From the NCBI GenBank assembly GCA_017644045.1, contig JAEPMI010000001.1:426470-490469 (forward strand): a stretch of 64,000 nt of DNA, written 5' to 3'. A program made the translations under genes and the position numbers. Of the stretch, positions 38,938 to 47,998 are shown one piece after another; position 1 is the stretch's first letter; every line of letters starts with the position of its first letter. Under the pieces are notes generated by a model that saw only the letters and a list, made by a program, of their open reading frames with translations, ran no database searches and was not told the DNA's origin. Source of the DNA: Deltaproteobacteria bacterium (GTDB lineage: Bacteria; Myxococcota_A; Polyangia; Polyangiales; Houyiibacteriaceae).

Positions 38938-39924
38938 ATGAGCATCGAAGCGCGCTGCGTACGAATCCGCGAGAGCGGTGGTCCCGAGGTCCTCGAGCTG
39001 AGCACCACCGAGGTCCGTGACCCCGGCCCCGGCGAGGTCCGCGTCGCGGTGGCGGCTGCGGGTCTGAACCGAGCGGACACGCTCCAACGCCGGGGCTTCT
39101 ACCCGGCGCCGAAGGGCTTCCCCGACGACATCCCCGGCCTCGAGCTCGCGGGGACCGTCGAGTCTCTCGGCGAGGGCGTCAGCGGCTTCGCGGTCGGTGA
39201 CCCGGTGATGGCCATCATCGGCGGTGGCGGCATGGCGACCCACGCGGTGGTCCACTCCCGAGAGCTCCTGCCCGTTCCGACCGGCCTGAGCCTGGAGGAG
39301 GCCGCGGCCATCCCCGAGGTCTTCCTGACCGCCTTCGACGCCCTCTTCGCCCAGGGCGACCTCCGAATGGGCGAGACGGTGGTGCTCCACGCCGTCGCGA
39401 GCGGCGTCGGCACGGCCGCGCTGCAGCTGGCCGCCAACGCCGGCGCACGCGTCATCGGCACCTCTCGGTCGGCGGACAAGCTCGAACGCTGCAAGGAGCT
39501 CGGACTGGCGCACGCCGTCGACACCAGCGACGGGACCTTCGCGGATCCGGTCCAGCAGCTCGGCGGAGCCGACCTGATCGTCGACACCATCGGGGCGAAG
39601 TACCTCGCCGAGAACCTGAAGGCCCTGGCGCTCCGCGGCCGAGTCGTGGTCCTCGGGCTGATGGGCGGCGTGAAGGGCGAGATGCCGCTCGGCCTACTGC
39701 TGGGCAAGCGCGCCCGGATCACGGGCAGCACGCTGAGGGCCCGGCCGCTCGAGGAGAAGGCCGCCCTGGCCCAGCGCTTCATCCGGGAGGCGCTCCCGCA
39801 CTTCGCCGACGGCCGCCTGAAGCCGGTGATCGACGCCATCCTCCCGATGAGCGAGGTGGGCGAGGCCCACGCCCGCATGGAGCGAAACGAGACCTTCGGA
39901 AAGCTGGTCTTGAGCTGGAAGTGA
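38938..39924 (+). CDS. Quinone oxidoreductase-like NAD(P)H dehydrogenase (PIG3/QOR family)
   Basis: 328-aa zinc-independent medium-chain reductase. Conserved blocks: VAVAAAGLNRADTLQRRGFY, LELAGTVESLGEGV, IPEVFLTAFDALFAQGDL, and AVASGVGTAALQLAANAGARVIGTSRS for the AXXGXXG NADPH motif. The LNRADTLQRRGFYPAP segment is typical of the TP53I3/PIG3 subgroup, which reduces ortho-quinones. ATG 38938 is chosen; an upstream in-frame start falls inside the repeat element. The gene is bracketed by two inverted copies of that element (gaps of 40 and 4 bp). Confidence 0.92.
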   Translation: MSIEARCVRIRESGGPEVLELSTTEVRDPGPGEVRVAVAAAGLNRADTLQRRGFYPAPKGFPDDIPGLELAGTVESLGEGVSGFAVGDPVMAIIGGGGMATHAVVHSRELLPVPTGLSLEEAAAIPEVFLTAFDALFAQGDLRMGETVVLHAVASGVGTAALQLAANAGARVIGTSRSADKLERCKELGLAHAVDTSDGTFADPVQQLGGADLIVDTIGAKYLAENLKALALRGRVVVLGLMGGVKGEMPLGLLLGKRARITGSTLRARPLEEKAALAQRFIREALPHFADGRLKPVIDAILPMSEVGEAHARMERNETFGKLVLSWK

Positions 39925-39928
39925 ACTG

Positions 39929-40090
39929 GCGCGTGATTCAGCCCGGTTGAAGGGCGCTACGCGCCCTGAGCACGCCCCCTGCGGTCGTCCCCTCACACTC
40001 GAAAATACTTCGGCATTTCCTCGGTTCGCGGACACCCCATCGAACCCACCCAGACCACGGATCTCCCGTCAACCGGTCTGAATCACGCGC
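39929..40090 (-). repeat. 162-bp element B with terminal inverted repeats
   Basis: Outer 22-bp arms at 39929-39950 and 40069-40090 pair at 21 of 22 positions (GCGCGTGATTCAG... against ...CTGAATCACGCGC). The core (39953-40063 read on the minus strand) aligns without gaps to element A at about 80%. The arms differ in sequence from those of A although each is self-complementary, so pairing is kept while sequence changes. It begins 4 bp after the quinone oxidoreductase stop. The remaining gap to the serine acetyltransferase (40091-40172) shows no other feature. Confidence 0.87.
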
Positions 40091-40172
40091 TACTCAGGTA
40101 ACTTCCCCGCAGCTCGCACGTCGGGGCTGGTTGCCGGTGCCCGTCTACGACTTCATACCCTCCAGGCACGCC

Positions 40173-41123
40173 ATGCCGGCCCAGCCGAAGCAGTACAAGG
40201 AGCTCGAGTCCGCCATCGACGCGGTGGTGGAGAGCTACGACCAGGGTCGCCCGATCGACAACCTGGAGAGCGCGGCCCTGCCGAACAAGCGCGCGGCCAT
40301 CGAGGCGCTCCGAGAGCTGCAGCCGGTGCTCTTCGCCGGCTTCTACGCCACCCGCGCACTGAGCCGCGACAACCTGCGACACACGATCGCGGAGCACCTC
40401 TACCGAGCCCACGATCTCCTGGTCGAGCAGATCGAGCGGGCCCTGAACTACGAGGCCTGGCTCGGTCGACGCGGGAGCAGCAACCCGCCGCCGCCCTCGG
40501 CGTCGTCCTCTCCTGTACCGCTCGCCCCCCAGCGACCGGCAGCTCCCTGCCCCGGCTCCGGCGAGGACGTGGTGCTCGCGCTCTTCTCCAGCCTGCCGGA
40601 GATCCGGCGGCTCCTCGACGGCGATCTGCAGGCCGCCTTCGAAGGTGACCCCAGCTCGGAGAGCATCGACGAGGTCGTCTTCAGCTACCCGAGCATCGCG
40701 GCGCTCACCGCGCACCGGGTGGCCCATCGGCTCTGGCAGGAAGGCGTCCCGCTCCTGCCGCGCATCCTCACCGAGCACGCGCACAGCCGCACGGGGATCG
40801 ACATCCACCCCGGCGCGACGATCGGCGAGCGCTTCTTCATCGACCACGGTACGGGTGTGGTCGTCGGCGAGACCGCCGTGATCGGCGACGACGTGAAGCT
40901 CTATCAGAACGTCACCCTCGGCGCGCTCTCCGTGCCCCGCGACCGCAGCGACCGCCGCAAGCGTCACCCGACGCTCGGCGACCGCGTGACCGTCTATTCC
41001 GGCGCGACGATCCTCGGCGGCGACACCGTCATCGGCCACGACTCGGTCGTCGGCGGCAACGTGTGGATCACCAAGTCCGTGAAGCCCGGCTCCAAGATCT
41101 TCGGCCGCCCGAAGAACGACTAG
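40173..41123 (+). CDS. cysE: Serine O-acetyltransferase (EpsC/CysE type)
   Basis: 316 aa. The N-terminal helical part (QYKELESAIDAVVESYDQGR; ALRELQPVLFAGFYATRAL) is followed by a Pro/Ser linker at about 110-130 and the left-handed beta-helix domain: YPSIAALTAHRVAHRLWQEG, HSRTGIDIHPGATIGERFFI, DHGTGVVVGETAVIGDD, and GDTVIGHDSVVGGNVWITKS. These are the catalytic and hexapeptide segments of serine acetyltransferases of the EpsC type, the first step of cysteine synthesis. ATG 40173 is chosen; GTG 40137 is possible. The stop is 4 bp from the convergent RimK-type gene. Confidence 0.92.
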   Translation: MPAQPKQYKELESAIDAVVESYDQGRPIDNLESAALPNKRAAIEALRELQPVLFAGFYATRALSRDNLRHTIAEHLYRAHDLLVEQIERALNYEAWLGRRGSSNPPPPSASSSPVPLAPQRPAAPCPGSGEDVVLALFSSLPEIRRLLDGDLQAAFEGDPSSESIDEVVFSYPSIAALTAHRVAHRLWQEGVPLLPRILTEHAHSRTGIDIHPGATIGERFFIDHGTGVVVGETAVIGDDVKLYQNVTLGALSVPRDRSDRRKRHPTLGDRVTVYSGATILGGDTVIGHDSVVGGNVWITKSVKPGSKIFGRPKND

Positions 41124-41127
41124 CGAG

Positions 41128-42024
41128 TCATTCCGAGGCGCGCGTGGCGACGTGCTCGGCGATCGCGCCAGCGATGTCGTCGCCGGTCGCGTCTTCCATG
41201 CCGTGAATGCCGGGCGAGCTGTTGACCTCGAGCACCACCGGGCCGTCGGCTCCCTCGAGCATGTCGACACCGGCGACCTCGAGCCCGAGCGCGGAAGCCG
41301 CGCGGATGGCCGTCTCCGCAAAGGCGGGCTCGATGGCGATCTTCTCCGGCTTCGCGCCGCGGTGGACGTTGGAACGGAACTCGCCGGTGTCGTTGACGCG
41401 CCGTACGGCGCTCACGACCGAGTCGCCGACCACGACCGCCCGCACGTCGCGTCCGCGGCTCTCCGCGATGAAGCGCTGCAGGAGGACCGGGCGGTCGGCA
41501 TCGAGGAGCGTCTCGGCCAGGTTGATCGCCTCGTGCCGGTCCGGCGCGAGGAGCACCCCGGAGCCCTGCGTGCCCTGCAGGACCTTCACGACGTAGGGGG
41601 GCTCGCCCAGTCGGTCGAGCGCGGGGCCGAGGTCCGAGCGGCGACAGACGAACGCCGTGGGCGGATAGGGGATCGAGGTCTCGGCGAAGACCTGGAGCGC
41701 CTGCAGCTTGTCGCGGCTGCAGCGGAGGCCGCGCGCGGAGACGGGCGAGTAGATGCCCATGAGTCGGAGCTGCGCGAGCACGGCCGCGCCGTGAAAGGTC
41801 GCCGAGACACCGATGCGGGGGACCACGCCATCGATGCGCGGCAGCGGCTTGCCGCGGTAGGCGAGCGTCGGCGCCCCCGGCACCAGCTCGATGGAGAGGC
41901 GCATCGTGTTCAGGACGCGAGCGTCGTGACCACGCGACGTGAAGGCCTCGACCAGCCGTCGGTTGCTCTCGGCGTCCTTCTCACGCGACAGGATGCCGAT
42001 GCGTACGGGCGCCCCCTTCGTCAT
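41128..42024 (-). CDS. RimK-type ATP-grasp ligase (second of two)
   Basis: 298 aa. Order of motifs: [58 protein letters not shown] (nucleotide-binding loop with Lys), [32 protein letters not shown], and [20 protein letters not shown] with the Mg-binding Glu/Asn. These define alpha-L-glutamate ligases of the RimK family, which add Glu to a protein or peptide. It overlaps the paralogue by 4 nt. The two differ enough to suggest different acceptors or a heteromer. Confidence 0.87.
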   Translation of the reverse strand: MTKGAPVRIGILSREKDAESNRRLVEAFTSRGHDARVLNTMRLSIELVPGAPTLAYRGKPLPRIDGVVPRIGVSATFHGAAVLAQLRLMGIYSPVSARGLRCSRDKLQALQVFAETSIPYPPTAFVCRRSDLGPALDRLGEPPYVVKVLQGTQGSGVLLAPDRHEAINLAETLLDADRPVLLQRFIAESRGRDVRAVVVGDSVVSAVRRVNDTGEFRSNVHRGAKPEKIAIEPAFAETAIRAASALGLEVAGVDMLEGADGPVVLEVNSSPGIHGMEDATGDDIAGAIAEHVATRASE

Positions 42025-42929
42025 TTCTCGACGCGGTCCTCGCCGGAGGTGCCGGGCTTCGCCTCCTTCTCGATGTAGCTGACGATGGCGCCGGCCACGT
42101 CGACGCCGGTGGCGCGCTCGATACCTTCGAGCCCGGGTGACGAGTTCACCTCGATGACCAGCGGGCCGTGCTTCGAGCGGATCATGTCCACACCGGCGAC
42201 GCGCAGGTTCATGGCCTTCGCCGCGCGCACCGCGATGGAGCGCTCCTCCGGGGTGAGCTTCACCTTGGTACCGGAGCCGCCGCGATGGATGTTCGAGCGG
42301 AACTCGCCGGGCGGTGCCTGACGCACCATCGCCGCGACGACCTTCTTGCCCACGACGAAGCAGCGCATGTCCGCACCCGCGGCCTCGGCGATGAACTCCT
42401 GCACGAGAATGTTCGCCTGGAGGTTCCGGAACGCTTCGATGACCGACTCGGCTGCCTGCGAGGTCTCGCAGAGCACCACGCCGATGCCCTGCGTGCCCTC
42501 GAGGAGCTTCACGATCAGCGGCGCGCCACCGACCGTCCCGATGAGCTCCTTGACCGCCGTGCCCGAGTGGCCGAACGCGGTCACCGGCATCGCGATGCCC
42601 TTGCGCGAGAGCAGCTGCAGGCTCCGCAGCTTGTCTCGGCTACGGCTGATCGCCTGCGACGTGTTCACCGTGTAGACGCCCTGCATCTCGAACTGCCGCA
42701 CCACGGCCGTGCCATAGAAGTTGGCCGAGGCAGCGATCCGAGGAAGCACGGCATCGAGCCCGTCGATCTCCCGGCCGTCGACCATCAGCTTCGGCTGATG
42801 GGCCGAGATGTCCATCGAACACTTGAGGTAGTCGACGACTTCGACCTGGTGGCCAGCCTCCCTCGCGGCTTCGACGACGCGGCGGGTGCTGTAGAGCTCG
42901 GGCTTCTGAGAGAGGACGCAGAGTTTCAT
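42021..42929 (-). CDS. RimK-type ATP-grasp ligase (first of two)
   Basis: 302 aa, start [10 protein letters not shown] (ATG 42929; an in-frame start 60 nt upstream is longer than homologues). ATP-grasp motifs: [75 protein letters not shown] and [20 protein letters not shown]. It is about 40% like the next gene by eye over all blocks. It may modify ribosomal protein S6 or make a glutamylated small molecule. No retropepsin-like zinc protease, a frequent RimK neighbour, is present here. Confidence 0.87.
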   Translation of the reverse strand: MKLCVLSQKPELYSTRRVVEAAREAGHQVEVVDYLKCSMDISAHQPKLMVDGREIDGLDAVLPRIAASANFYGTAVVRQFEMQGVYTVNTSQAISRSRDKLRSLQLLSRKGIAMPVTAFGHSGTAVKELIGTVGGAPLIVKLLEGTQGIGVVLCETSQAAESVIEAFRNLQANILVQEFIAEAAGADMRCFVVGKKVVAAMVRQAPPGEFRSNIHRGGSGTKVKLTPEERSIAVRAAKAMNLRVAGVDMIRSKHGPLVIEVNSSPGLEGIERATGVDVAGAIVSYIEKEAKPGTSGEDRVEK

Positions 42930-43042
42930 GGTCGGCGGAGAGACTACCAATCCCGCCCGCGGGCCGAAATGCGTTAACGAAGAGGGCACTGCCGCGCCGC
43001 TTTCGACATGCGCGACCCGCCCGGCCGGGCCAGGCTCGCGCG

Positions 43043-44380
43043 GTGACGGACGATTCCGCCAGAACCGGCCTCGGTGCCGAGCTGAAGGCGCTGCTGGTGC
43101 TCTGCGCGCCGCTGGCGCTGATGGAGCTCTCGCACTCCGGGATCGCCGCCCTGAACACGGCCTTCGCGGCGCCGCTCGGGGCCGTCGAGCAGAGCGGGAT
43201 GGGGCTCGGCAACGTCATCCTCTTCTCGGTCACCGTCCTGGGGCTCGGGCTCGTGCTCGGGTTCGACGCGCTCTTCTCCCAGGCGTTCGGTGCGGGCGAA
43301 GAGGACGCGGCCGGCCACTTCGCCTGGCAGGCGGCCTGGACCAGCCTGATCGCGTCGCTGCCCGTGATGGGGGTGCTCGTCGGCATCGCTCAGCTGCTCC
43401 CGCACATCGGGCTCGACCCGGGCACCGCGGACGCGACCGCGCGCTACGTGCTCGCGCGAACGCCCGCCACGATCCCCTTCCTGATCAGCATCGCGGCCCG
43501 CGGCTACCTCCAGGCGCGGGGCGACCTGCGACCGATCCTGATCGGCTCGGTGGTCTCGGTCGTGCTGAACGTACCGATCGCGCGGGTGCTGATCCTCGGC
43601 TCCGAGATGCTCGGCTTCGAGGGGATGGGCGTGGCCGGCGCCGGCTGGGCCTCGACGCTCGCTGCCGTCGTCATGACGCTGGTCATGCTCATCGGCATCG
43701 GACGACCGCCGGGCGAGCACCGGCTCCAGTGGTCGACCATTCGTCGCGCCACGCGGCTGGGGCTCCCGCTCTCGGGGCAGCTCTTCGCCGAGGTCGGGAT
43801 GTTCTCGCTCGTGACCTTCCTGGTCGGCTACTTCGGACCGGAGGCCCTCACCGGCCACCACATCGCGCTCACGCTCTCGTCGCTCACCTTCCAGGTCACG
43901 CTCGCCATCGGCGCGGCGGCGTCCGTGCGGGTGGGGCGCGCAGTCGGCCGAAGCGACGTGCCCGGCACCCGGCGCGCCGGCTTCGCGGCGATCGGGATGG
44001 GGCTGGCGTTCATGGGCGTGAGCTCGGGCGTCTTCTGGGCGTTCCCCGCGCCGCTGGCCGAGCTGCTCGCGGACGAGGCGGGCGCCATCGTCGCGGCGGT
44101 GAGCCTCATCCAGGTCGCGGCGGCCTTCCAGCTCGCCGATGGCGTGCAGGCCGTCGCCGCGGGCGTGCTCCGGGGGGCTGGCGACACGACGCCCGTCTTC
44201 ATCGCCAACGTGATCGGCCACTACGGACTGGGGCTGCCGATCGGCCTCGCGCTGACCTACGGGCTCGGCATGGGCCCGGTCGGCTTGTGGTGGGGACTCA
44301 GCGCCGGGCTCGCGGTGGTCGCGTGCGCGCTGGTGTGGCGCTTCCACCGGCTGAGCCGCAAAGCGATCGCGCGCTCGTAG
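43043..44380 (+). CDS. MATE-family multidrug/sodium antiporter
   Basis: 445 aa, 12 predicted membrane segments in two related halves. Typical MATE segments are [40 protein letters not shown] (the first-half QAFGAGE signature), [20 protein letters not shown] and [20 protein letters not shown] (the second half), and [20 protein letters not shown]. It should export organic cations in exchange for Na+ or H+. GTG 43043 is the only start that fits the first membrane helix. The stop is 1 bp from the convergent acyl-CoA ligase stop. Confidence 0.92.
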   Translation: MTDDSARTGLGAELKALLVLCAPLALMELSHSGIAALNTAFAAPLGAVEQSGMGLGNVILFSVTVLGLGLVLGFDALFSQAFGAGEEDAAGHFAWQAAWTSLIASLPVMGVLVGIAQLLPHIGLDPGTADATARYVLARTPATIPFLISIAARGYLQARGDLRPILIGSVVSVVLNVPIARVLILGSEMLGFEGMGVAGAGWASTLAAVVMTLVMLIGIGRPPGEHRLQWSTIRRATRLGLPLSGQLFAEVGMFSLVTFLVGYFGPEALTGHHIALTLSSLTFQVTLAIGAAASVRVGRAVGRSDVPGTRRAGFAAIGMGLAFMGVSSGVFWAFPAPLAELLADEAGAIVAAVSLIQVAAAFQLADGVQAVAAGVLRGAGDTTPVFIANVIGHYGLGLPIGLALTYGLGMGPVGLWWGLSAGLAVVACALVWRFHRLSRKAIARS

Positions 44381-44381
44381 C

Positions 44382-45881
44382 TCAGAAGCGCTCGGGCACG
44401 AGCTCGCCGCGGACCAACTGATCGCGAAGGGTGCGGCGTAGGATCTTCCCCGAGGGGCCCGTGGGCAGCGCGTCGACGCGCACGAGCTCGCGCGGCCGCT
44501 TCGCGTGGCCGAGCTCCTCGAGCAGATGCGCGGCCAGCGCCTCTCGGTCGAGCGCGTCGGCGGCGACGACCGCGACGAGCTCTTCGCCGACGTGCTCGTC
44601 GGGCCGACCCACGACCGCGACCTCCCGGACCCCGGGGAAGCGCGCGACCGCTTCCTCGACCTCGGCAGGCACCACGTTCACGCCGCCTCGGAGGATCAGA
44701 TCCTTGATGCGGTCCACGATCCGCAGCCGGCCGCTCTCGTCGAGCACGCCCAGATCACCGGTCCGCAACCAGCCTCGGTCGAAGGCGGCCTTCGTCGCTG
44801 CCGGGTCGTCGAGGTAGCCAGCCATCACGTTCTGGCCGCGGACCTGGACCTCGCCCTCTTCACCGACGCGCAGCTCGCTTCCGTGCGGCCGCTCGCCGGC
44901 GGCGACGATGCGCACCTCGACGCCCCAGACCGCGGGGCCGACCGAGCCCGGCGCGCTCTCGCCGATGGCGGGCGCGTCGATGGCGGTGAAGGTGGCCTCC
45001 GTCAGGCCGTAGCCTTCGCGAACCGGCGCACCGAGACGGACCTCGGCCCGTTCGCGAACGGGCTCGGCCAGCGGGGCGCCCGCGCTGAGCGCCCAGCGCA
45101 GCTCGCCCCACGGGGCACCCTCGGTGCGGCCCCACGCGCTGAACATCGTGGGTACGCCCGGTAGCCAGGTGACGCCATGCGCCGTGGCTGCGTCGAGCGT
45201 GCGGTCGGGATCGAAGCGGCCGCCCGTCGCGTGGCGCGCGACGAAGACGGTGCGCGCACCGGCGTAGAAGGGCGCGAGGATCGCCATGCGGATGCCATAG
45301 CTGTGCGCGAGCGGCAGGACTCCGAGGACCACGTCGTCCGGTCCGAGAGCCAGGGTGTGGTGCACCAGCGCTCCCGTGTGGGCGACGAGCGAGTCGTGCC
45401 GGATCACCGCGCCCTTCGCCGAGCCGGTCGTGCCCGAGGTGTAGAGGATCATCGCGTCACCGGCCGGCGACTCGGAGAGCCGGCGAGCAGGGCCCTCGAG
45501 CTCCTCGAGCCGCATCACCGGGCAGGTGAGCTCGGCGGTCAGCGAACGCGTGTGCTCGTCCACCAACGCGAGCCTCGCGCCCGCATGGGCCGCACGAAAC
45601 GCGAGCTCCTTGGGCGGCGCCGCCGTGGGCACGGGCACCACCACGGCTCCGGCGTGAACGATGGCGAAGAAGGCCGCGACCGCATCGACCGAGCTCTCCG
45701 CGCACAGGAGCACGCGGTCGCCGGGCGCGACGCGCCGGGCGATGGCACCGGCCATCGACGCCGCGCGCGCGTCGAGCTCGGCGAAGGTGGTCACCGTCCC
45801 CGCGATGCCATCGACCAGCGCGGGCCGCTCGCCGTGACGGCGAGCGTTCTCGGTCAGGAGACGGCCGACGTGGAGACCCAT
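44382..45881 (-). CDS. AMP-forming acyl-CoA synthetase/ligase
   Basis: 499-aa ANL-superfamily enzyme. Motifs: MILYTSGTTGSAKGAVIRHD (P-loop), REGYGLTEATFTAID, LRTGDLGVLDESGRLRIVDR, KDLILRGGVNVVPAEVEEAV (hinge), and the C-terminal Lys in TGPSGKILRRTL. It activates a carboxylic acid to acyl-AMP and acyl-CoA. Start MGLHVGRLL at 45881 matches family length; the open frame extends upstream without clear coding signal. The 263 bp between this start and the next gene (46145) shows no other feature; it must hold two divergent promoters. Confidence 0.9.
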   Translation of the reverse strand: MGLHVGRLLTENARRHGERPALVDGIAGTVTTFAELDARAASMAGAIARRVAPGDRVLLCAESSVDAVAAFFAIVHAGAVVVPVPTAAPPKELAFRAAHAGARLALVDEHTRSLTAELTCPVMRLEELEGPARRLSESPAGDAMILYTSGTTGSAKGAVIRHDSLVAHTGALVHHTLALGPDDVVLGVLPLAHSYGIRMAILAPFYAGARTVFVARHATGGRFDPDRTLDAATAHGVTWLPGVPTMFSAWGRTEGAPWGELRWALSAGAPLAEPVRERAEVRLGAPVREGYGLTEATFTAIDAPAIGESAPGSVGPAVWGVEVRIVAAGERPHGSELRVGEEGEVQVRGQNVMAGYLDDPAATKAAFDRGWLRTGDLGVLDESGRLRIVDRIKDLILRGGVNVVPAEVEEAVARFPGVREVAVVGRPDEHVGEELVAVVAADALDREALAAHLLEELGHAKRPRELVRVDALPTGPSGKILRRTLRDQLVRGELVPERF

Positions 45882-46144
45882 CGCCGGGAGCATGGCGCGA
45901 GGGGGGTGCGTGGACAACCGACCCCGCGCCGACGCAGCGGTGACCTCGGAGCATGGTGACTTCGAGCCCCTCTCCGAGCGGCCCCTCGGGAGTTCACGGA
46001 CCCGCTCTTCTGCGAAGTCGACGGCGGGCGCAAACGAGAATCGGTCAGCGACCGAGCCGAGTTCTACGGGCGATACGCTCGCCCGGTGGTCTTCCCGGCC
46101 AGCACGCGTTGAATCGCGCGCTGCCAACCGCAACAGGCAGGTCC

Positions 46145-47500
46145 ATGAAGATCTTGGTCCTTCTCACCCTGTGCTGCATCGCCTGTGGGGGCGATGACGT
46201 GACCCTCGACGCGTCCTCTGACTTGGATGCGGGGCTCGTCGACGGTGGCAGCCATGCATCCACGGACGCCGCTGGACACGATGGCGGACGACCCGATGCC
46301 ACGGACGCCGGGGTCGACTCGTGCCACTCGATTCGAAACCTCACCGATCTCGCACCGATGCTCGACGACGCGCGCTGCGAGGACGGCGTCGCCGTCGTGT
46401 GTGACTCGGACACCTCGACCTGGGAGCACACGACCTGCGGAGTGGGCACGCGTTGTGAGACCTACCCCGTGACGATCTACGAGAACATCGGCGACGAAGA
46501 GGACGCCGAGTACGTGGCCGCGTTCGACACCGTCGGAGCCGATTGCATCCCCGAGGGGGCCGACGCGTGCACCTGGACGGTCGATGCTGGGGGACGGAGC
46601 ACCACCGAGTTCGAGGACCGCTGCACGGACGATCTCCAGCGCGAATGCCGCCGCGCGGCCGTCGAGAGCGTGTACATCACCCGCAACGGCGGGTTCGCAT
46701 CGACCGAACGCGGCTGGGTGCTCGACACGCCCTGTGCGGATGACGAGAGCTGTCGTGGCCAGTACTGCGTCGAGGATGACCTCGTGTCGTGCGACTCGTT
46801 CGACTTCGAGAGCACGTGCACTGGCGACGTGCTGCACACGTGCCTCAGTGGTGACCCCTTCGACTACGAAGCCGACGTCGATTGCGCCGCACGCGGCGGG
46901 ACCTGCGAGTCCACCTGCGCCGGAGGCGCGAGCTGTATCGACCCCGGTCGCGATCCCTGCGATCCCGAGACGTTCGTTCCCGTTTGTGCGGGTGCCGATG
47001 AGCTGACGACCTGTCAGTTCGACTGCTACACGCGTACGGTGGAGTGCGGGGAGCAGTTCTACCAAGGCAGTGTCGTCGATACGTACTGTGGAACCGCGTA
47101 CGACGTGTACCGGGGCCGGCCCGAAGCCGCGAGCGACACCTGTCTGCCGGAAGGCGCGCCGACGTGCGTCCCTTCGACGTTCGTCGAGCGCTGCGAAGGC
47201 GACACCACGGTGACCTGCGACGGGCTCGTCCGCCGCATTGCCTGTCCCGCGGGCCAGGAGTGCACGCTCGTCGACGGCAACGCAGGCTGCGCAGTGCCCG
47301 ACAGCCCTGCCTGCACTGCCGGCGTCATTTCGTGCGAGGGCGACTTGCTCGTCGGGTGCTGCGAAACGGGTAGCGACTGGGTGGACCGCACCCACCGCTT
47401 CTGGTGTCAGCCCGGGTTGCAGTACGTCCGCCAAGACTGTGGGGCGTTCGGCGGCACGTGCTACGAAGACTCGACCTTCGGCTTCACCGAGTGCCGATGA
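46145..47500 (+). CDS. Large Cys-rich lipoprotein
   Basis: 451 aa. Lipoprotein signal MKILVLLTLCCIACGG (Cys14 probable), an Asp/Gly-rich linker to about 60, then a domain with about 40 Cys in repeating short blocks of the form C-x-G-[DN]-x-(L/V/T)-x-x-C (CEGDTTVTCDGLVRRIACP, CTGDVLHTCLSG, CEGDLLVGCCETG). Such repeats give compact disulfide-bonded modules common in predicted myxobacterial outer-surface lipoproteins. No catalytic motif. It is followed at once by a gene remnant with a DTDGDG calcium-loop end. Confidence 0.8.
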   Translation: MKILVLLTLCCIACGGDDVTLDASSDLDAGLVDGGSHASTDAAGHDGGRPDATDAGVDSCHSIRNLTDLAPMLDDARCEDGVAVVCDSDTSTWEHTTCGVGTRCETYPVTIYENIGDEEDAEYVAAFDTVGADCIPEGADACTWTVDAGGRSTTEFEDRCTDDLQRECRRAAVESVYITRNGGFASTERGWVLDTPCADDESCRGQYCVEDDLVSCDSFDFESTCTGDVLHTCLSGDPFDYEADVDCAARGGTCESTCAGGASCIDPGRDPCDPETFVPVCAGADELTTCQFDCYTRTVECGEQFYQGSVVDTYCGTAYDVYRGRPEAASDTCLPEGAPTCVPSTFVERCEGDTTVTCDGLVRRIACPAGQECTLVDGNAGCAVPDSPACTAGVISCEGDLLVGCCETGSDWVDRTHRFWCQPGLQYVRQDCGAFGGTCYEDSTFGFTECR

Positions 47501-47506
47501 AGCGGC

Positions 47507-47698
47507 GTGGTCACGATGTGCCAAGCGACCCGAGGCGAGGTGTGGAAGGGCGTGCTCGTGCCGCCCATGTCGTCGGGGAGGCCGACCCGCACTCGATCGC
47601 GCCGCGCGCCGGGCGACCCCGACGACCGCAACGGTGATACCGACGGCGACGGCTACACCGACCTCGAGAAGTACCTCGACGGCACGCTGCCCGGCTGA
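47507..47698 (+). pseudogene. Remnant of a C-terminal DxDxDG calcium-loop domain
   Basis: The reading frame to 47698 ends DPDDRNGDTDGDGYTDLEKY...LPG. This is the usual last 25-30 residues of secreted polysaccharide lyases and similar enzymes (DTDGDGYTNLEEYLN). The first half of the 63-residue frame is basic and low in coding quality, and no catalytic part lies upstream, since the intact Cys-rich gene ends at 47500. It looks like the 3' stub of a deleted gene. Confidence 0.45.
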
Positions 47699-47710
47699 GC
47701 GGGTCGAGGC

Positions 47711-47961
47711 TCAGCCCTCGACCAGCAGAGGCATCGTCCACTCGAGGCGACAGGCACAGAGCTCGCCCGCGTTGAGCGTGAACCGCTCCCGCGCTCGGTC
47801 CAGGTGCGCGCCGCGGTCGGCGCGAGCGCATCGAAGTCACTCCCGACGAATTCGACCCCGCGCAACGAGAGCGCGAGCTCGCTGCCGTCGTTGTGGATCT
47901 CCGTCCGAGCGCGGCCCCGTGCGTCCTCGAACTCGGCGGGGTAGACGACCATCACGCCCAC
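47711..47961 (-). pseudogene. Frameshifted and truncated DUF6304-like gene
   Basis: On the minus strand the frame from 47961 reads MVVYPAEFEDARGRARTEIH, then SLRGVEFVGSDFDALAPTAA. After about 47817 it becomes nonsense, while another frame continues with DRARERFTLNAGELCACRLE...LLVEG and a stop at 47711. Together these read as the start of a DUF6304-type protein. A one-base indel breaks it, and the stop comes before the usual second half. It lies 37 bp downstream of the unknown gene at 47999-48793, on the same strand. Confidence 0.55.
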
Positions 47962-47998
47962 CGGAGGAGCTGGAGGATGGAGTGGAGGACGTCCGTGG

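Noticed and set aside
44382-45881. Nonribosomal peptide or polyketide cluster around the acyl-CoA ligase and MATE exporter
   Set aside because: No condensation, ketosynthase or carrier domain occurs nearby; both genes are common housekeeping or detoxification types.
45882-46144. N-terminal extension of the acyl-CoA ligase (open frame to 46133)
   Set aside because: The extension would add 84 residues of Arg/Ser-rich sequence absent from the family, and the region must contain promoters for two divergent genes.
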